The translations under genes were made by a program, and so were the position numbers. From Cladosporium sp. IMV 00045 (Eukaryota > Ascomycota > Dothideomycetes > Cladosporiales > Cladosporiaceae), in assembly GCA_001931905.2 (NCBI GenBank), contig MSJI02000828.1, forward strand, positions 17,871 through 81,870: a DNA stretch of 64,000 bases, written 5' to 3'. Shown one piece after another: positions 23,832 to 34,504 of this stretch; positions within the stretch are counted from its first letter, which is position 1; every line of letters begins with the position of its first letter. The notes below the pieces were generated by a model. The model worked only from the letters and a program-made list of their open reading frames with translations. It was not told where the DNA came from and made no database searches.

Positions 23832-24540
23832 ATGCCTGGAAACAGACTCACCTACGTACGTTGACCCGCCGAGCGAACCGCTGGAGAAATTGGAGGAGAT
23901 TGCCCGGATCGGATGATGGAAGAAGGGATTGGCGCGTGAAGAAAAGAAACTCATACTGACGACTTGGATACAGCGCAGGCGCCAGCCGTAAGTCCCCCTG
24001 TCCGAACCCGACGAACTCGAAATGCCCTACCGACTCGCTATCGACTTTGATCGCACTGGAAAATCGAGAATCTGGAATCGCATCGGAGGAAGGGATTAGA
24101 GAAAGGAGGCTAACATACGAATGCTCAGTTACAACACGGTCTCCAACAAGGTCCGCGTTGTCAGAACTCCCGGTGGCGAGCACAGGTACCTTCACCTCAA
24201 GAAGAGGGGTACCTCCCCCAAGTGCGGTGACTGCGGTGTCAAGCTCCCTGGTGTACGTCTCTCCCAACACAATCACGAATGCGCCCAGCGAGGCGAAGGA
24301 AAGAAGCAGAAAGGAAGGAACAGAAATTGACGGAGACTCAACCTACAGATCCCCGCTCTCCGTCCCCGCGAGTACGCCCAGATCTCCCGCCCCAAGAAGA
24401 CCGTCCAGCGTGCCTACGGTGGCTCCCGCTGCGCCAACTGCGTCCGCGACCGCGTTGTCCGTGCCTTCCTCATCGAGGAGCAGAAGATCGTCAAGAAGGT
24501 CATGAAGGAGGCCGAGAAGAAGCAGAAGGGTGGTCGTTAA
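23832..24540 (+). CDS. RPL34: 60S ribosomal protein eL34
   Basis: Four exons: 23832-23855, 23974-23987, 24129-24252 and 24349-24540; 117 residues. The spliced start reads [16 protein letters not shown], matching the family's conserved xxRLTYRRRNPYNT opening. This shows that the second exon is only 14 nt (RRRQP). Then follow [15 protein letters not shown], a zinc-binding CGDC...CANC pattern (Cys pairs in KCGDCG and RCANC) and a basic Lys/Glu C-terminus. Introns are 118, 141 and 96 bp, all with canonical ends (GTACGT, GTAAGT, GTACGT). A structural protein of the large ribosomal subunit. It is divergent to PRP8 and convergent with the DUF2231 gene. Three introns in 354 coding bases, early in the gene, fit fungal ribosomal protein genes. 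Confidence 0.96.
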
Positions 24541-25018
24541 AATGCTTTCTTAAATGACAAACGTTGCACGGATGGCGCTACTTGGGAGGGTTCATAGCTG
24601 CGTTCTGAGCCCAAGGGCTGGGACTGCTGAATGAGAGCGACTTGGCCGTTCCTGCTTCAACGTCTTGAGAGTGCGTCCACTGCGTGAAGAAGAAATGTCG
24701 CAATGGCCTGCGGATGTGACAAAACAATATGCGAGATTTGCGCCATTTCCGACTTCGATCTTTCTCAACATCACTACGCTACTCGACCAACATCCGCACC
24801 AACACGACCGAACCAAGCGAGCGACTATTAAATACACCCTTCACAAAAATCCGCAATGGCAAACAATATCTTGATCATGAATTCGTTTCGTTCAATCTGA
24901 CATTACAACCTAAAGCTAACCGTAAAGTCTGGATCTCTTGACTTCCAATTCTGCAAAGGCCATACATTCCCGGCAAGACTTGCATAAACCCACCATTTCT
25001 TCCCTTCCTTCCCTTCCT
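24541..25018. other. Convergent 3' region, eL34 / DUF2231 gene
   Basis: 478 bp between two stop codons, AT-rich in the centre (24740-24920). Expected to hold both 3' UTRs. No supported gene. Confidence 0.6.
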
Positions 25019-25654
25019 TTACTGCGCCTTCTTTCCACTGTTCGCCTTGCCCGCAGGAGCAAAGCCAACACCGTAGTTATAGACAAGCGCGCCACCAATA
25101 CTCGCAGCAAAGAAAAGCAAGCCCAGAGCCAGGACCTCGACGACAACCTGCCACGACTGCGGCGCATAAGCGGCCTCGGGCGTGCTCACGCTGCCCACGC
25201 CAAGCTTGCCGGCGAGGGTGTCGTTGGCCTGCTGCCTGCGCGTCCACCACACGTAGGTGCTGGCGGCGAGGACGAGGTCGTTGGTGACGGCGTGGGCGAT
25301 GGTGGCTTTGCTCTTGGTCTTGAGCGTCTTGCCGTCGGCCTCGTACATGCCCTGCTTGGAGAACATCTTGACCGCCTCGCCGCCGCCCGTCACCACCGCG
25401 GGGATGGCCGTGATCAGGCCCAGGGACAGCAGGTAGTAGCTGGCCCGCGTCAGGTCGGTGCTGGGCGGCAGCGAGCTGGTGATGGCATTGGGCAAGTTGC
25501 CGCGCAGGCTGTGCAGGAGGTCGAGCCCGTAGCTGAGCGAGAGGAAGGCGATGGGGAAGTGGACGGTTGCGGGGTGGACTGGCTTGCTGGGGCTGGGTGT
25601 TAGTGGGATGGGAGGGTTTCAATGGGTTTTTTTGGCTGGGGAAACTCACGACAT
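25019..25654 (-). CDS. DUF2231-type multi-pass membrane protein
   Basis: Two exons: 25654-25650 (ATGTC only) and 25586-25019, joined over a 63-bp intron (GTGAGT...CCCCAG); 190 residues. The spliced N-terminus reads MSKPVHPATVHFPIAFLSLS. The HPATVHFPIAF motif is the signature opening of DUF2231 membrane proteins. Further hydrophobic stretches are YYLLSLGLITAIPAVVTGG, a segment around NDLVLAASTYVWW, and VEVLALGLLFFAASIGGALV near the C-terminus, so about four membrane passes. The end is basic (GKANSGKKAQ). The family's function is unknown; His residues in membrane segments have led to redox or haem speculation, which this sequence cannot settle. Start: only the ATGTC micro-exon supplies an ATG in frame with the HPATVHFP motif. 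Confidence 0.85.
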
Positions 25655-26443
25655 GTTGGCTGTTTTAGATAGCGGTCTTTTGGTGATTGTGTGAAGTCGA
25701 GATCTTCCAATGTTGCAGTCTGTGAGAGTTGAAGAGAAGAGTGAGAAACAAACAGACAGACCTCAGCTCGTGCTTTTCTCACGGGGCTGACAGGCTGCGT
25801 CTAATATTGACCTTACCAGACCTTGCCGGCGCAACACAAACGGCGATGCTGGCATCATCGGACTTTGCTGCGTCCCCATTGGCCACAGAGACCGGCATAT
25901 GCAAGCTTTCTCCGAACGGCAGGCGTCCGGCAGGGATATTTTTGGCCCAATATTATCATGCGAGGCCGAGAATCCAATATTGATGCTGAGAGGACTCGGT
26001 CGTCGGAGAGTGACAAGGCCGATGTGCAGCTGCTTTTCACTCTTGAGACTATTGATGTGGGTTGTTGTCTGATGTCGATGGGGCTGTCTAAGGAACAGGG
26101 TCTGCTATATCGGCCTGCATCTGCTGGTCTCAACCAGATTGAGTCCTGCAGGTGATTTGACATCTCTTTTGAAGCTACAGGACGACGTCAATCCTCTTGA
26201 TCTCTTCAGTGCCCATTATGAGACTTATCAACAGAGAATTCTTCTGCTGTGGACCAGAGTCATTCTCGGTGCGGTGGTATACGCCCTGCACGCCCTACGG
26301 TAGATGTGACCGACCACTGGGCGGGGTTGAGTGATGTGCCCGGAATACTGATAAGAGAGCTCATCAGACTTAACATCTGATTCTGCAAGTATTCTTTCTG
26401 CAATCTGTCGTGTTTTCATCTCAGTCCTCAAGAACCCATCAAC
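25655..26443. promoter_or_regulatory. Shared upstream region, DUF2231 / hydroxyacid dehydrogenase
   Basis: 789 bp between divergent start codons. The frames inside are short, without motifs and present on both strands. No clear control element was recognised. Confidence 0.5.
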
Positions 26444-27722
26444 ATGTCTGGAGGAGCGCCAGTCCCGGTTTACACACCGGAGAAGATCTTGAGTATTGCT
26501 GACCTGAAAGCGGAAGGAAGCAAGAAACTCACCTCTCTAATCAGAGGTACGCATATGATTTTGGACTAGGCACAGTGATGGGAGGGCGAAACGCTGGTCG
26601 TTAGCAACAGGCGATACTGATCATTCTCACAGACTTCTACAACTCCGGATCCACCGACCAGGTGACCATCAACGAGAACTCAGTCGCCTACTCCAAATAC
26701 CGCGTGCGACCACGAGTCCTAGTCGACGTCTCCAAATGCGACACCAGCACCTCAGTCTTCGGCCGCAGCGTCAAGTTCCCGCTTGGAGTTTCGCCCACAG
26801 GCCTGCAAGCAGTAGCTCACCCGGACGGCGAGCTAGCCACATCTCGCGCCTGCGCCAAAGTCGGCGTCAACATGGGCATCAGCTCGTACACCAACCACCA
26901 CGTCAAGCAAATCCGGGAAGCCGGTCTGGCCGTCGGACCCATCGACCACGCCATGCAACTCTACACGATGCGAGACCGCGAGCTTGAGCTGCGCATCATC
27001 CGGGAAGCCGAGAAAAATGGCTGCAAAGCCATCTTGCTAACAGCAGACTCGCCAGTTCTGGGCGTCAGGTATAACGAGTGGAGAAACGATTTCCGCACAC
27101 CAGCCGGTTTCCACTACCCGATGCTGGAGCTGACGAGCGAGAAGATCCGCACGGCCACGCACGACTCGGTCTTCATGGCTTTCAACGACGACTCGCACAG
27201 CTGGGCTCGCGACGTTCCGTGGCTGAGATCCATCACGAACATGGAGATTTGGATCAAGGGCGTTCTGACCGCTGAGGATACGCTGAAAGCCGTCGAGACG
27301 GGCTGTGATGGCATCATCGTGTCGAACCATGGCGGTAGGCAGCTGGACGGCGTTCCTGCCACGCTGGACGCGCTGCCGGAATGTGTGGCTGCGGCTGAGG
27401 GGAGGATCAGGATCCATGTCGATGGTGGAGTTCGGTCCGGTACTGATATCTTCAAGGCGCTGGCGCTTGGTGCTGAGTATGTCTGGGTTGGTCGGCCTGC
27501 TCTGTGGGGGCTTGCGGTAAGTGAGCATAGTGTTTGGTTTTCTGGGCTCATCGCTGACGGTCCATGCAGTACGACGGACAGAAGGGAGTGGAAGTGATGC
27601 TCGACACGCTGTACAATGAGTTCAAGCGTTGTATGCAGTTGACGGGCTGCAACAACGTTAAAGATATCACGAAGGCGTGTCTTGGTGTCTATAAGTCGGA
27701 TGGCCCGTTGGCTAAGCTTTGA
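26444..27722 (+). CDS. FMN-dependent 2-hydroxyacid dehydrogenase/oxidase
   Basis: Three exons: 26444-26546, 26633-27516 and 27570-27722; 379 residues. No cytochrome b5 domain and no obvious targeting peptide, so this is a soluble glycolate/lactate-oxidase-type enzyme, not a cytochrome b2. The family oxidises L-2-hydroxyacids to 2-ketoacids using FMN in a TIM barrel. Visible active-site residues by alignment to plant glycolate oxidase: Tyr145 (QLYT), Asp173 (TADSPVLG), Lys243 (IWIKG), catalytic His267 and Arg270 in SNHGGRQLD, and the phosphate-binding DGGVRSGTDIFKALALGA. The first substrate-binding Tyr of glycolate oxidase (DYY) is Phe36 here (DFY). The C-terminus does not end in a clear PTS1 (AKL is close to SKL and could act as a weak one). 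Substrate unknown; lactate or a similar short acid is likely. Confidence 0.93.
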
Positions 27723-28465
27723 TGGATAGATTGTGCATTTGTGCAGATGATCGATACTACTGCTATTTCCCTCAATTTCAACTGGTCTCTAATATTGGCC
27801 GGTGTTTTTGCGAACAGGGGCTTAATCACTTCATGGCGCACTTGAAACCGAACTTGATTTAAATACTGGCTTGAACTCGCGAGGCTTGATCCAGCGAATC
27901 ACTCCCAATCAGTCACCCCAGCCACTTGGAAACACGTGTAACTCCCGCGACTGGCCATGCAAGGGCGACAAAGTATCTCCCAGTCTGAAAGGCTTAACGA
28001 TTTTGAATTCGTGGACACCCTAGAGCGTGCAGGGGACTGATCAGACTACACGGCTCAACCCCAACCCTTACCCTAAGCCATCATAATGCCAATGCACAAT
28101 CTTCTCACCACTCGATTGAGCGAGCTATATGTTTGCCCAATCAAGACCCTTGCAAACGATAAAACATCGACATCGTCAACAATTGTTTTGGCTTCGAAAG
28201 TCTCGCACAGTGATTTCTTTCTTGCTCTTTCGTCAATCCGTTATCTGTACTCGCAATCACAAATCTCAAGCTTGAGGTACCTGAGTCTCCTCTTCCCTGC
28301 GCACCACATGAAGTCTTCAAACACATCGATCGATTCAGACGATTTCATACTTCAGACCAATAGTATTGCTATCGATTCGTCAACGATAAAGACTCTACAC
28401 CCTATTCCAGATCACATAAAATTTCAAGCATATAATCAAAATTCTCTTCAACATTCAACAATTCG
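27723..28465. other. Intergenic, AT-rich upstream of tRNA-Leu
   Basis: 743 bp with the 3' flank of the hydroxyacid dehydrogenase gene. A short cytosine-rich word near 28060-28078 loosely resembles telomere repeats but is not an array. The part from 28090 to 28465 is AT-rich. No supported protein gene. Confidence 0.6.
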
Positions 28466-28566
28466 GGTCAGATGGCCGAGTGGTTATGGCGCTAGCTTCA
28501 GGTACTTTGATACGAAGATACTTGCTAGTGGAGCAATCCTCGTGGGTTCGAGTCCCACTCTGATCA
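28466..28566 (+). tRNA. tRNA-Leu (anticodon CAG) with intron
   Basis: The 7-bp acceptor stem pairs GGTCAGA with TCTGATC, with discriminator A at 28566. The D-arm has the A-box TGGCCGAGTGG. The anticodon stem is CTAGC/GCTAG with loop TT-CAG-G...T, giving anticodon CAG (reads CUG). A 20-nt intron (28503-28522) sits one base 3' of the anticodon, the standard position. There is a long class II variable arm, as in Leu tRNAs. The T-arm is GTGGG-TTCGAGT-CCCAC (B-box GGTTCGAGTCC). A short T-rich run after the gene (from about 28567) fits Pol III termination. Confidence 0.95.
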
Positions 28567-29243
28567 TTATCCTTTTGCTTTTGATCTGGAACGACCTCTC
28601 GGGCATGCCCAGGCCTTGTAGCTGACTGAAGTCAGGTGGTCGGCTTTTTTGTGAGAGCTTGAGGGTATAAATTTTGGCGTTGGAGAAGTACCGGCAGAGA
28701 AGTACAGCGTATCTTCTATGGCGTGGTGGAGAGGCTGCTGTTCCATTGCTTCTAACCACATCACGAACGAATGTATCACTTGATAGCTAAATCAATATAT
28801 TATCAAACTTCTTATGTTTCTTGAGACTGCTATCGCTCAACGCAAGTCTCTTGCCTTTCCATATCTGATTTTCTCGAAAGCCAGACAGCGCCTTTTACAT
28901 CATGTAGAGCTGAAGCTCGGACATGGGCCTTATCAACACCTCAGTCTAGAGCCGCTTATCGCGCATGTACTTTTTTTTCTTTGCCGTCGACACACAAGAA
29001 TATTCCTGCCATAACTTGTCCTCACACATTATTAAATGCCGTCAAGCGTCACACAAGCTTGACAGGTCTCTCGTAATCTGGTCCGCGTCACCATTGAATC
29101 AGACGAGGTCGCGTGACAACCGGTATTGCATCACTAGCGTCCGTTGATTCCAAGGCGGCTGATATTGAAATCTCAAAGGATCTGGCACCCGGAAGTCTGA
29201 TCTCACACCGTCCTTTAAGGTCCTGGAAACTTCAACAACAACA
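28567..29243. other. Upstream region of the Fmp42-like transporter
   Basis: 677 bp between tRNA-Leu and the transporter start. AT-rich at 28780-28870 and 28960-29050. No supported gene or named control site. Confidence 0.6.
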
Positions 29244-30911
29244 ATGGCGTCCTACGAACGCCGCTCTTCGATGGAGGATCGCTGGAGGGGCCAATCGCCA
29301 ACCGGCTCTCAGCGGCGAAAGCTATCTTTCAACCCGGTAGCTGAATGGGAACCACCCATAGCCCAGGAAGAACCGGTTGAAGCACCACAAGTCAGCAAAA
29401 GCAAACGAGTCTTGCAAGTTGCTATTGCGGTGCTCTACTGCCTACTCGGTGCCGGCGTCGTCTTTGGGTATGCAGCATTGAAACCTGTCCTCGTCGACCA
29501 AGGCGTGTATAGGGACAAGTGCACGAAGCAGGAATGGCGCGATGGAGTGTGGGTGTGCTACGAGCAGGAAGTTCGTCTGAATCTCATGTTCACCGTCGCG
29601 GCTGTCAGCACCAACATGTGCGCTCTTCCTGTGGGAACGATTCTGGACAAGTACGGTCCCAGGATAGCGAGCTTTGTGGGCGTTGTGTTCCTCACCCTTG
29701 GAGCGCTGCTCATGGCATTTGCAGCCGATCTGCCTTTTGATGGTTATATTCCGGGATACCTGTGTCTGGCTCTCGGTGGACCCTTCATTTTCATCCCATC
29801 GTTCCAGCTGAGCAACACCTTCCCAAGGCACTCTGGTCTGATATTGGCGTTATTGACAGGAGCTTTCGACACCAGCAGTGCGGTTTTCCTTGCGTATCGA
29901 CTCATATACCAAGGAACAAACGGGTCTTTCAGTCCGAAGAAGTTCTTCCTCATGTATCTTATCGTCCCAGTCCTGGTTCTTGCAGCCCAACTGGTGGTCA
30001 TGCCAAGCCAGAGCTACAAGACCGTTGGAGAAATCGCTAAGCAGACGGAGGAGCCCACTTCTGCGAACGGAACCAACGACAACCGTAACGGCAACCACAA
30101 CGCCGATTCAGAAGACGCAGCCCTTCTCAGACCCAAAACTGGCGAGAATACACAACAACCGGCCATCGAGAAGGACAAATCCGGCGTCTATGGCGCACTG
30201 CACGGCAAGACAGCAGCGCAACAAATCACCACGCCCTGGTTCATCCTGATCACCCTCTTCACCGTCATCCAAATGCTCCGCATCAACTACTTCGTCGCCA
30301 CGATCCGCACCCAATACACGGAAATGCTGCACTCCCCCTCCCGCGCCGTGCGCGTCAACGAATTCTTCGACATCGCCCTCCCCCTCGGCGGCGTCATCAG
30401 CGTCCCCTTCATCGGCCTCGTGCTCGACCACACTTCCACGCCCTTCGTGCTGGCGCTCCTCGTCTCCATCGCCACGGCCATCGGCGTGCTCGGCGTCATT
30501 CCCCACATGAGGGCCGCCTACGCCAACATCTGCCTCTTCACGATCTACCGTCCACTCTACTACACCGCCGTGTCGGATTACAGCGCCAAGGTGTTCGGGT
30601 TCGCGACGTTCGGGAAAGTCTACGGCCTCGTCATTTGTTTAGCGGGTTTGTTGAATTTCACGCAGGCGGGGCTTGATGCGCTGACGCATAAGGCTTTTGC
30701 GAACGATCCGATTCCTGTTAATGTCATTTTGTTGAGTTCTGCGCTTCTGGTGGGTGTTGTGCTTGTGGGGTACGTTTGGCGGAAGAGTTATACCATGCAT
30801 AGGGAGAAGTTGGAGGAGGAGGCTGAGACTGCCAGAGAGACTCTGATTCCGGGAGCGGATGTGGAGAATACGGAGAGGCCGCATGGCCATGAGACGTATG
30901 GGACCGCGTAG
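29244..30911 (+). CDS. MFS transporter, Fmp42/SLC43-like
   Basis: Single exon, 555 residues, starting at an ATG after an AACAACA leader. The N-terminus is hydrophilic (about 55 residues). The first membrane helix begins near LQVAIAVLYCLLGAGVVFGY. About 12 hydrophobic segments follow, split by a long acidic/Asn-rich loop near residues 265-315, as in the major facilitator superfamily. The loop motif GTILDKYGPRIAS matches the MFS signature between helices 2 and 3. The overall layout, with the FGYAALKPVL region and RTQY...LHSPSRAVRVNEFFDIALPLGG, resembles yeast Fmp42 and mammalian LAT3/LAT4 (SLC43), which carry neutral amino acids or similar solutes. The substrate here is not known. Probably plasma, vacuolar or mitochondrial membrane. 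Convergent with the DOMON gene 198 bp away. Confidence 0.88.
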   Translation: MASYERRSSMEDRWRGQSPTGSQRRKLSFNPVAEWEPPIAQEEPVEAPQVSKSKRVLQVAIAVLYCLLGAGVVFGYAALKPVLVDQGVYRDKCTKQEWRDGVWVCYEQEVRLNLMFTVAAVSTNMCALPVGTILDKYGPRIASFVGVVFLTLGALLMAFAADLPFDGYIPGYLCLALGGPFIFIPSFQLSNTFPRHSGLILALLTGAFDTSSAVFLAYRLIYQGTNGSFSPKKFFLMYLIVPVLVLAAQLVVMPSQSYKTVGEIAKQTEEPTSANGTNDNRNGNHNADSEDAALLRPKTGENTQQPAIEKDKSGVYGALHGKTAAQQITTPWFILITLFTVIQMLRINYFVATIRTQYTEMLHSPSRAVRVNEFFDIALPLGGVISVPFIGLVLDHTSTPFVLALLVSIATAIGVLGVIPHMRAAYANICLFTIYRPLYYTAVSDYSAKVFGFATFGKVYGLVICLAGLLNFTQAGLDALTHKAFANDPIPVNVILLSSALLVGVVLVGYVWRKSYTMHREKLEEEAETARETLIPGADVENTERPHGHETYGTA

Positions 30912-31109
30912 GTTGGGTTATAAGATTGGTTTATGCTTGCATGTATTCCATCGTACAAATGTGTTTTCCACAGATATTGTGGCAACGGCCCGATCTTCTG
31001 ACAGTCGCCGCTGGTCATATCAAGGCCGGTATGCGTATACCAGCCCCGTGCTTCGAAGAAAGAACGATCTACAACCGCTCGTCTCTTTCATCATATCGGT
31101 GCTACGCCC

Positions 31110-32474
31110 TTACGGTCTACCCTGAAAAGTCTTCAGAGGAACCGCATGACCATACGAGTCCGGCGGACCAAACTCATCGCCATGATACCCGCCATCACCC
31201 ACCCACCGCTGCTGCTCCTTCAGCTTCCTCTCCTTCCTACCAGACCACCACCACTTCAACCCCAAAACGCCCGAATAAAGCACAGCAACAGTCAGGACCA
31301 CCACAACATAGCGCGAATTGTACGACGAGTTGCCGGCGAAATTAAATCCAAGCCCGCCGTTGATCAGTCCAAAGAGGAACACGACCGGACCGAGGTACTT
31401 GTGGATTTTGGAGAAGGTCGTGGGGGACTTGGTTGGTTTCCATGTGCGGTGGTGGAGGAGACCAAGGGCGAATTGGAAGAGAAGGGCGATGACGATGAGG
31501 AGGCCGATGATTTGGTGGGCGGAGGCGAGGCTGTTGGACTGTTGTGGGTTAGTCAGAGGGATTGGAGAAGATGAGAAGGGGAGCAGCTCACTTTGTTGTA
31601 CAGCGTTGATAAATAAATACCAATGCCGAAACCGATGAGGATGCACAGGAGAGCCAGAGTTTGTACGGCGGCGTGCCAGAGCGCTTTGTGAATGACTCTC
31701 AAGAGGAGCGAGCCGAGAGGGAAAAGAAAGACAAAGGATCCAAGCATGATCAAGGCGTGAGCCGCCGGTGCAGAGCTGTTGTCGCCGGTCATTTCTTTCG
31801 CCTCGCTCGCATCCGCAAGCGTGTACGTGCCGTTGGAGTTGTTCGGCGGTGGCACTGTGCCGTTGTCTTTCGAGGTAGCGGCGCGCATGTCCATGGTGAA
31901 GTGGCCGTAGAAGTCGTGTCGGCGCATGGACGCGGTCTGAGACGAGGATTTCATGACTTGGCTGGGGCCTACGGCGAAGATGAAAGGGTATGAGGTGCTG
32001 CTCAGATCGAACTGCTTCCGACCAGACAGCCAGGACGTGCAGTTGCGGCACACCGCGTCAGCGCGCAGTCTTCCGTCGCGGCCGACAGTGTTGCTGCTGT
32101 TGAAGCCGGATGGTCGAAGTAGTTCCAGGTCGATATCCTCGGTGAAGGTCGGCTCGGCATGACCTTTTGCGATTCTTGGAGAGACGGTCACCCCTGTACC
32201 GTTGTCGCTGGGATATGCTGCGAGTATCAAGGCATCTTCCATCTCAGACCCCAGACCGACTGCTGCCCATGCTTGTCCTGCTGGTGCTTCGAGGTGGAAG
32301 TAGAGATCACCTGTTGCCTCTACGGCGTTCAATGCGAAGACGAATGATTGGTCTGTGGAAGGAGACTTGAAGACGAATGTTGCTGAGTTGGTGTTGTTCT
32401 CGGTGTCATTCTCGGCAGCAATGGCCAATTTGTGAAAGAAATAATCAGGAACAGAAAATGGAATAGGGACAGCA
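31110..32474 (-). CDS. DOMON-cytochrome b561 membrane protein, frame break at N-terminus
   Basis: Exon 2 is 31538-31110; a 53-bp intron (GTGAGC...CAACAG) joins it in phase 0 to exon 1 ending at 31592. The domain order is: signal peptide, DOMON domain (about 160 residues; FHLEAPAGQAWAAVGLGSEM, then DALILAAYPS), Asn-rich linker with N-glycosylation sites, then five membrane helices. Candidate haem His residues lie in AAHALIMLGS, ALWHAAVQ, SAHQIIGLL and SKIHKYLGP. This is the DOMON/b561 (CDH-cytochrome-like) family of trans-membrane electron carriers or ferric reductases. The only good start, ATG at 32474, gives a clear signal peptide (MLSLFHFLFLIISF) but in a different frame from the DOMON domain, whose frame has no ATG after its upstream stop. 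No intron fits between them. So the gene is either frameshifted, misread by one base, or has an unusual start. Confidence 0.75.
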
Positions 32475-33325
32475 TGTTAATCGTAGCCGCCAGGGCCTGA
32501 TTAAAGACAGAGAGAAAGGAAAGAGTGTTAATGGAAGAGATGAAGCGAATGCTCGTTTGGCCACCTTCGAGCAACCGTCTCTATATTATTTCTCGACAAG
32601 ATGTGCCGCGCCAGTTGACGCCCTTGGATATAGTTTCGGCATTCTGTGCCAGCTTGGTCATCTGGAAGAAACGCATCGTTGGTGTATGGCTTGGATGGTC
32701 GGCGCGTAATGTGAGACGACGTCGGCGCTTAGCGACTGAGGGGGGACAAGCCTGAATGATTGGACATTGCAACAGCGCCAAATCTATTCTGAGATAGTTC
32801 ATTGATTTGTTAGCTATGTAAAGAATAATCTATGCACTGTTACACGCTGTGCGAGCGTTCTCTTACAACGTCCACCCCTTATGATTTCCTGTGGCGTATT
32901 CGGCATACAGTCGCCGCTGCAACAAAGAATATCAAGTTTCTTCAGCTGCAGGATTGCCGGCAACAAGGCGGTCAGTCGCTTCCCGGCGGAATGGCACTTC
33001 TTGGTGGAGTGAGTTGCCTAGCTGTTGGGTATGGAGGTATGGAGCAACTTGCGGGCATTGCAGATGCAGTCGGTCTTGCAAAGATGCTGGATCGCTGCTG
33101 AAAGTGATCATGTTTCCGCCTTGTGCCAACAGGCCAGTGTCGTCGAATTATCGCACGCGCGACGTGCCTGAGTAGTGTTGGCCACTGATTGCGACCGCTT
33201 TTTGCCAGGTCCAGCAGCAAGCACCAATGCGGTGATCTGCCCAAGCGTCCGAAGGCCTTCATCATGCATGAACCCAAAGTCGGAACAAGATCAAGTCACG
33301 TTTCGGCATTCATTGAAGAAGAAGC
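32475..33325. other. Intergenic, 5' of DOMON gene and 3' of RRP41
   Basis: 851 bp. Minus-strand AATATAGA near 32575-32590 may be a TATA-like element for the DOMON gene, followed by a pyrimidine-rich leader (TTTCCTTTCTCTCTG). The rest has no supported gene. Confidence 0.5.
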
Positions 33326-34146
33326 TCATCCGACTTTGCCTTCGAGCAACTTCCTTCCATGCGCCCTGATCACGCCGTCCAGAATGCCTCGAATCTGGCT
33401 GCATCCATCCAGACCGACAGAAATCATGGCCTCCAACCTAGCCATGTGTACCTTTGTCTCGAGAACCAAGCTGCAAATCCTGTCCTCGCCTCCACTGCTA
33501 GCGATGGTCAAAAAGGGTAGTTCCTGCTCCTCCAGACCGTTCAAGTCGAGCAATGGATCCGCCTCTTCCTCTTTGTCTGCGTAACTAGCGGTTGTAGCGA
33601 CGGTCGTAGCTGCGATGTAGTCGGTCATGGGGATTCCAGCGTCAACGAGCGCGAGAGTTGCCGCGTTCAAGCAGGCGGCGAGCAATGAGCCGTCCTGGGA
33701 GAGGATGTGCAGGTTGACGGTGATGGTGCTGTGCGGGAAGAGGTGGGTGAGGAGGGTGCTCTCGAATGCGGATGCGATCGTGTGCTGCATCTCACTTGTG
33801 CGCCTGTACGTATGTCAGTGGTTTGTTCTTGCAGCGTGTCGAATAGCATTCTCTTCGCATACTTGTCGCTCTTCGCTCTCTTCTTCCTATCCATGCCGGA
33901 AAAGCCAGCGAAGTTGACCTCGACCTCGATTCTGGCCTTGTCTGATTGCGACCTTCCACCACTGGCACTCTTCTCCTGCGGTCCAGCAACAGTACAAATG
34001 ATCTTGGTGTTGCCCATCTCGAAGTAGCTTGATCCATCTGCTGCTGCTTGGGTGCTCATCTGGGCCTGCAGTCGGCGCAGCTCGTTCCATCTGCGGCCGT
34101 CAAGGCGCAGATGCGCCAGGATGTATGTTGATGTGTCGAGAGGCAT
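33326..34146 (-). CDS. SKI6: Exosome core subunit Rrp41/Ski6
   Basis: Two exons: 34146-33863 and 33803-33326, joined over a 59-bp intron (GTATGC donor, CACTGACAT branch, TACAG acceptor). The join restores the conserved DK-RTSEMQHTI, the family's KSTEM region. 253 residues, normal for Rrp41. One RNase PH fold: GRRWNELRRLQAQ near the start, then GSSYFEMGNTKIICTVAGPQ, NAATLALVDAGIPMTDY and a C-terminal regulatory helix. Rrp41 is one of six ring subunits of the eukaryotic exosome that degrades or trims RNA 3' to 5' in nucleus and cytoplasm; the ring itself is normally not catalytic. A short acidic insert (DKEEEADPLLD) sits near the middle of exon 2. Divergent to the SNF2 gene. Confidence 0.95.
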
Positions 34147-34504
34147 GGCTGTGGCGGTAGTTTTTCCTCAGAACACTTTGTTGAGCCTCAATCGGTGGTG
34201 AATGCAATTTATTTCAAATCATTGTCCAAATTTCAAGGCTCGCAGGCACTCGCACCTTCGCAGCTTGAAGCGGAGAGGAAGCGCGCCCATCGCGTCAAAC
34301 GGTACAGTACAACATCGCATTACATTCACTTACACTACTGACATCACGCATTCGGTGGCTTGAATGTGTGTTTCTTTCAAGTTCACAGTGGTTAGACAAC
34401 TGCTTTCACTTCGCCTTCTCGTGTTCGCTTGCCTCGCCCTGACATAGCGAGAGCAGTCTTTTGATCTTCTCTTTGTTGCCACCAACCTACTTACAACATG
34501 CAAA
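34147..34504. promoter_or_regulatory. Shared promoter, RRP41 / SNF2 gene
   Basis: 358 bp between divergent start codons, so both core promoters and 5' UTRs must lie here. The right half is rich in TTC/CTT words, as in fungal leaders. No named element recognised. Confidence 0.5.

Noticed and set aside
28058..28080. Telomere-like CCCAACCCTTACCCTAA word
   Set aside because: Only two or three irregular units, so not an array; it could be chance.
28086..28625. 179-codon plus-strand frame
   Set aside because: It runs straight through the tRNA-Leu gene and has AT-driven composition.
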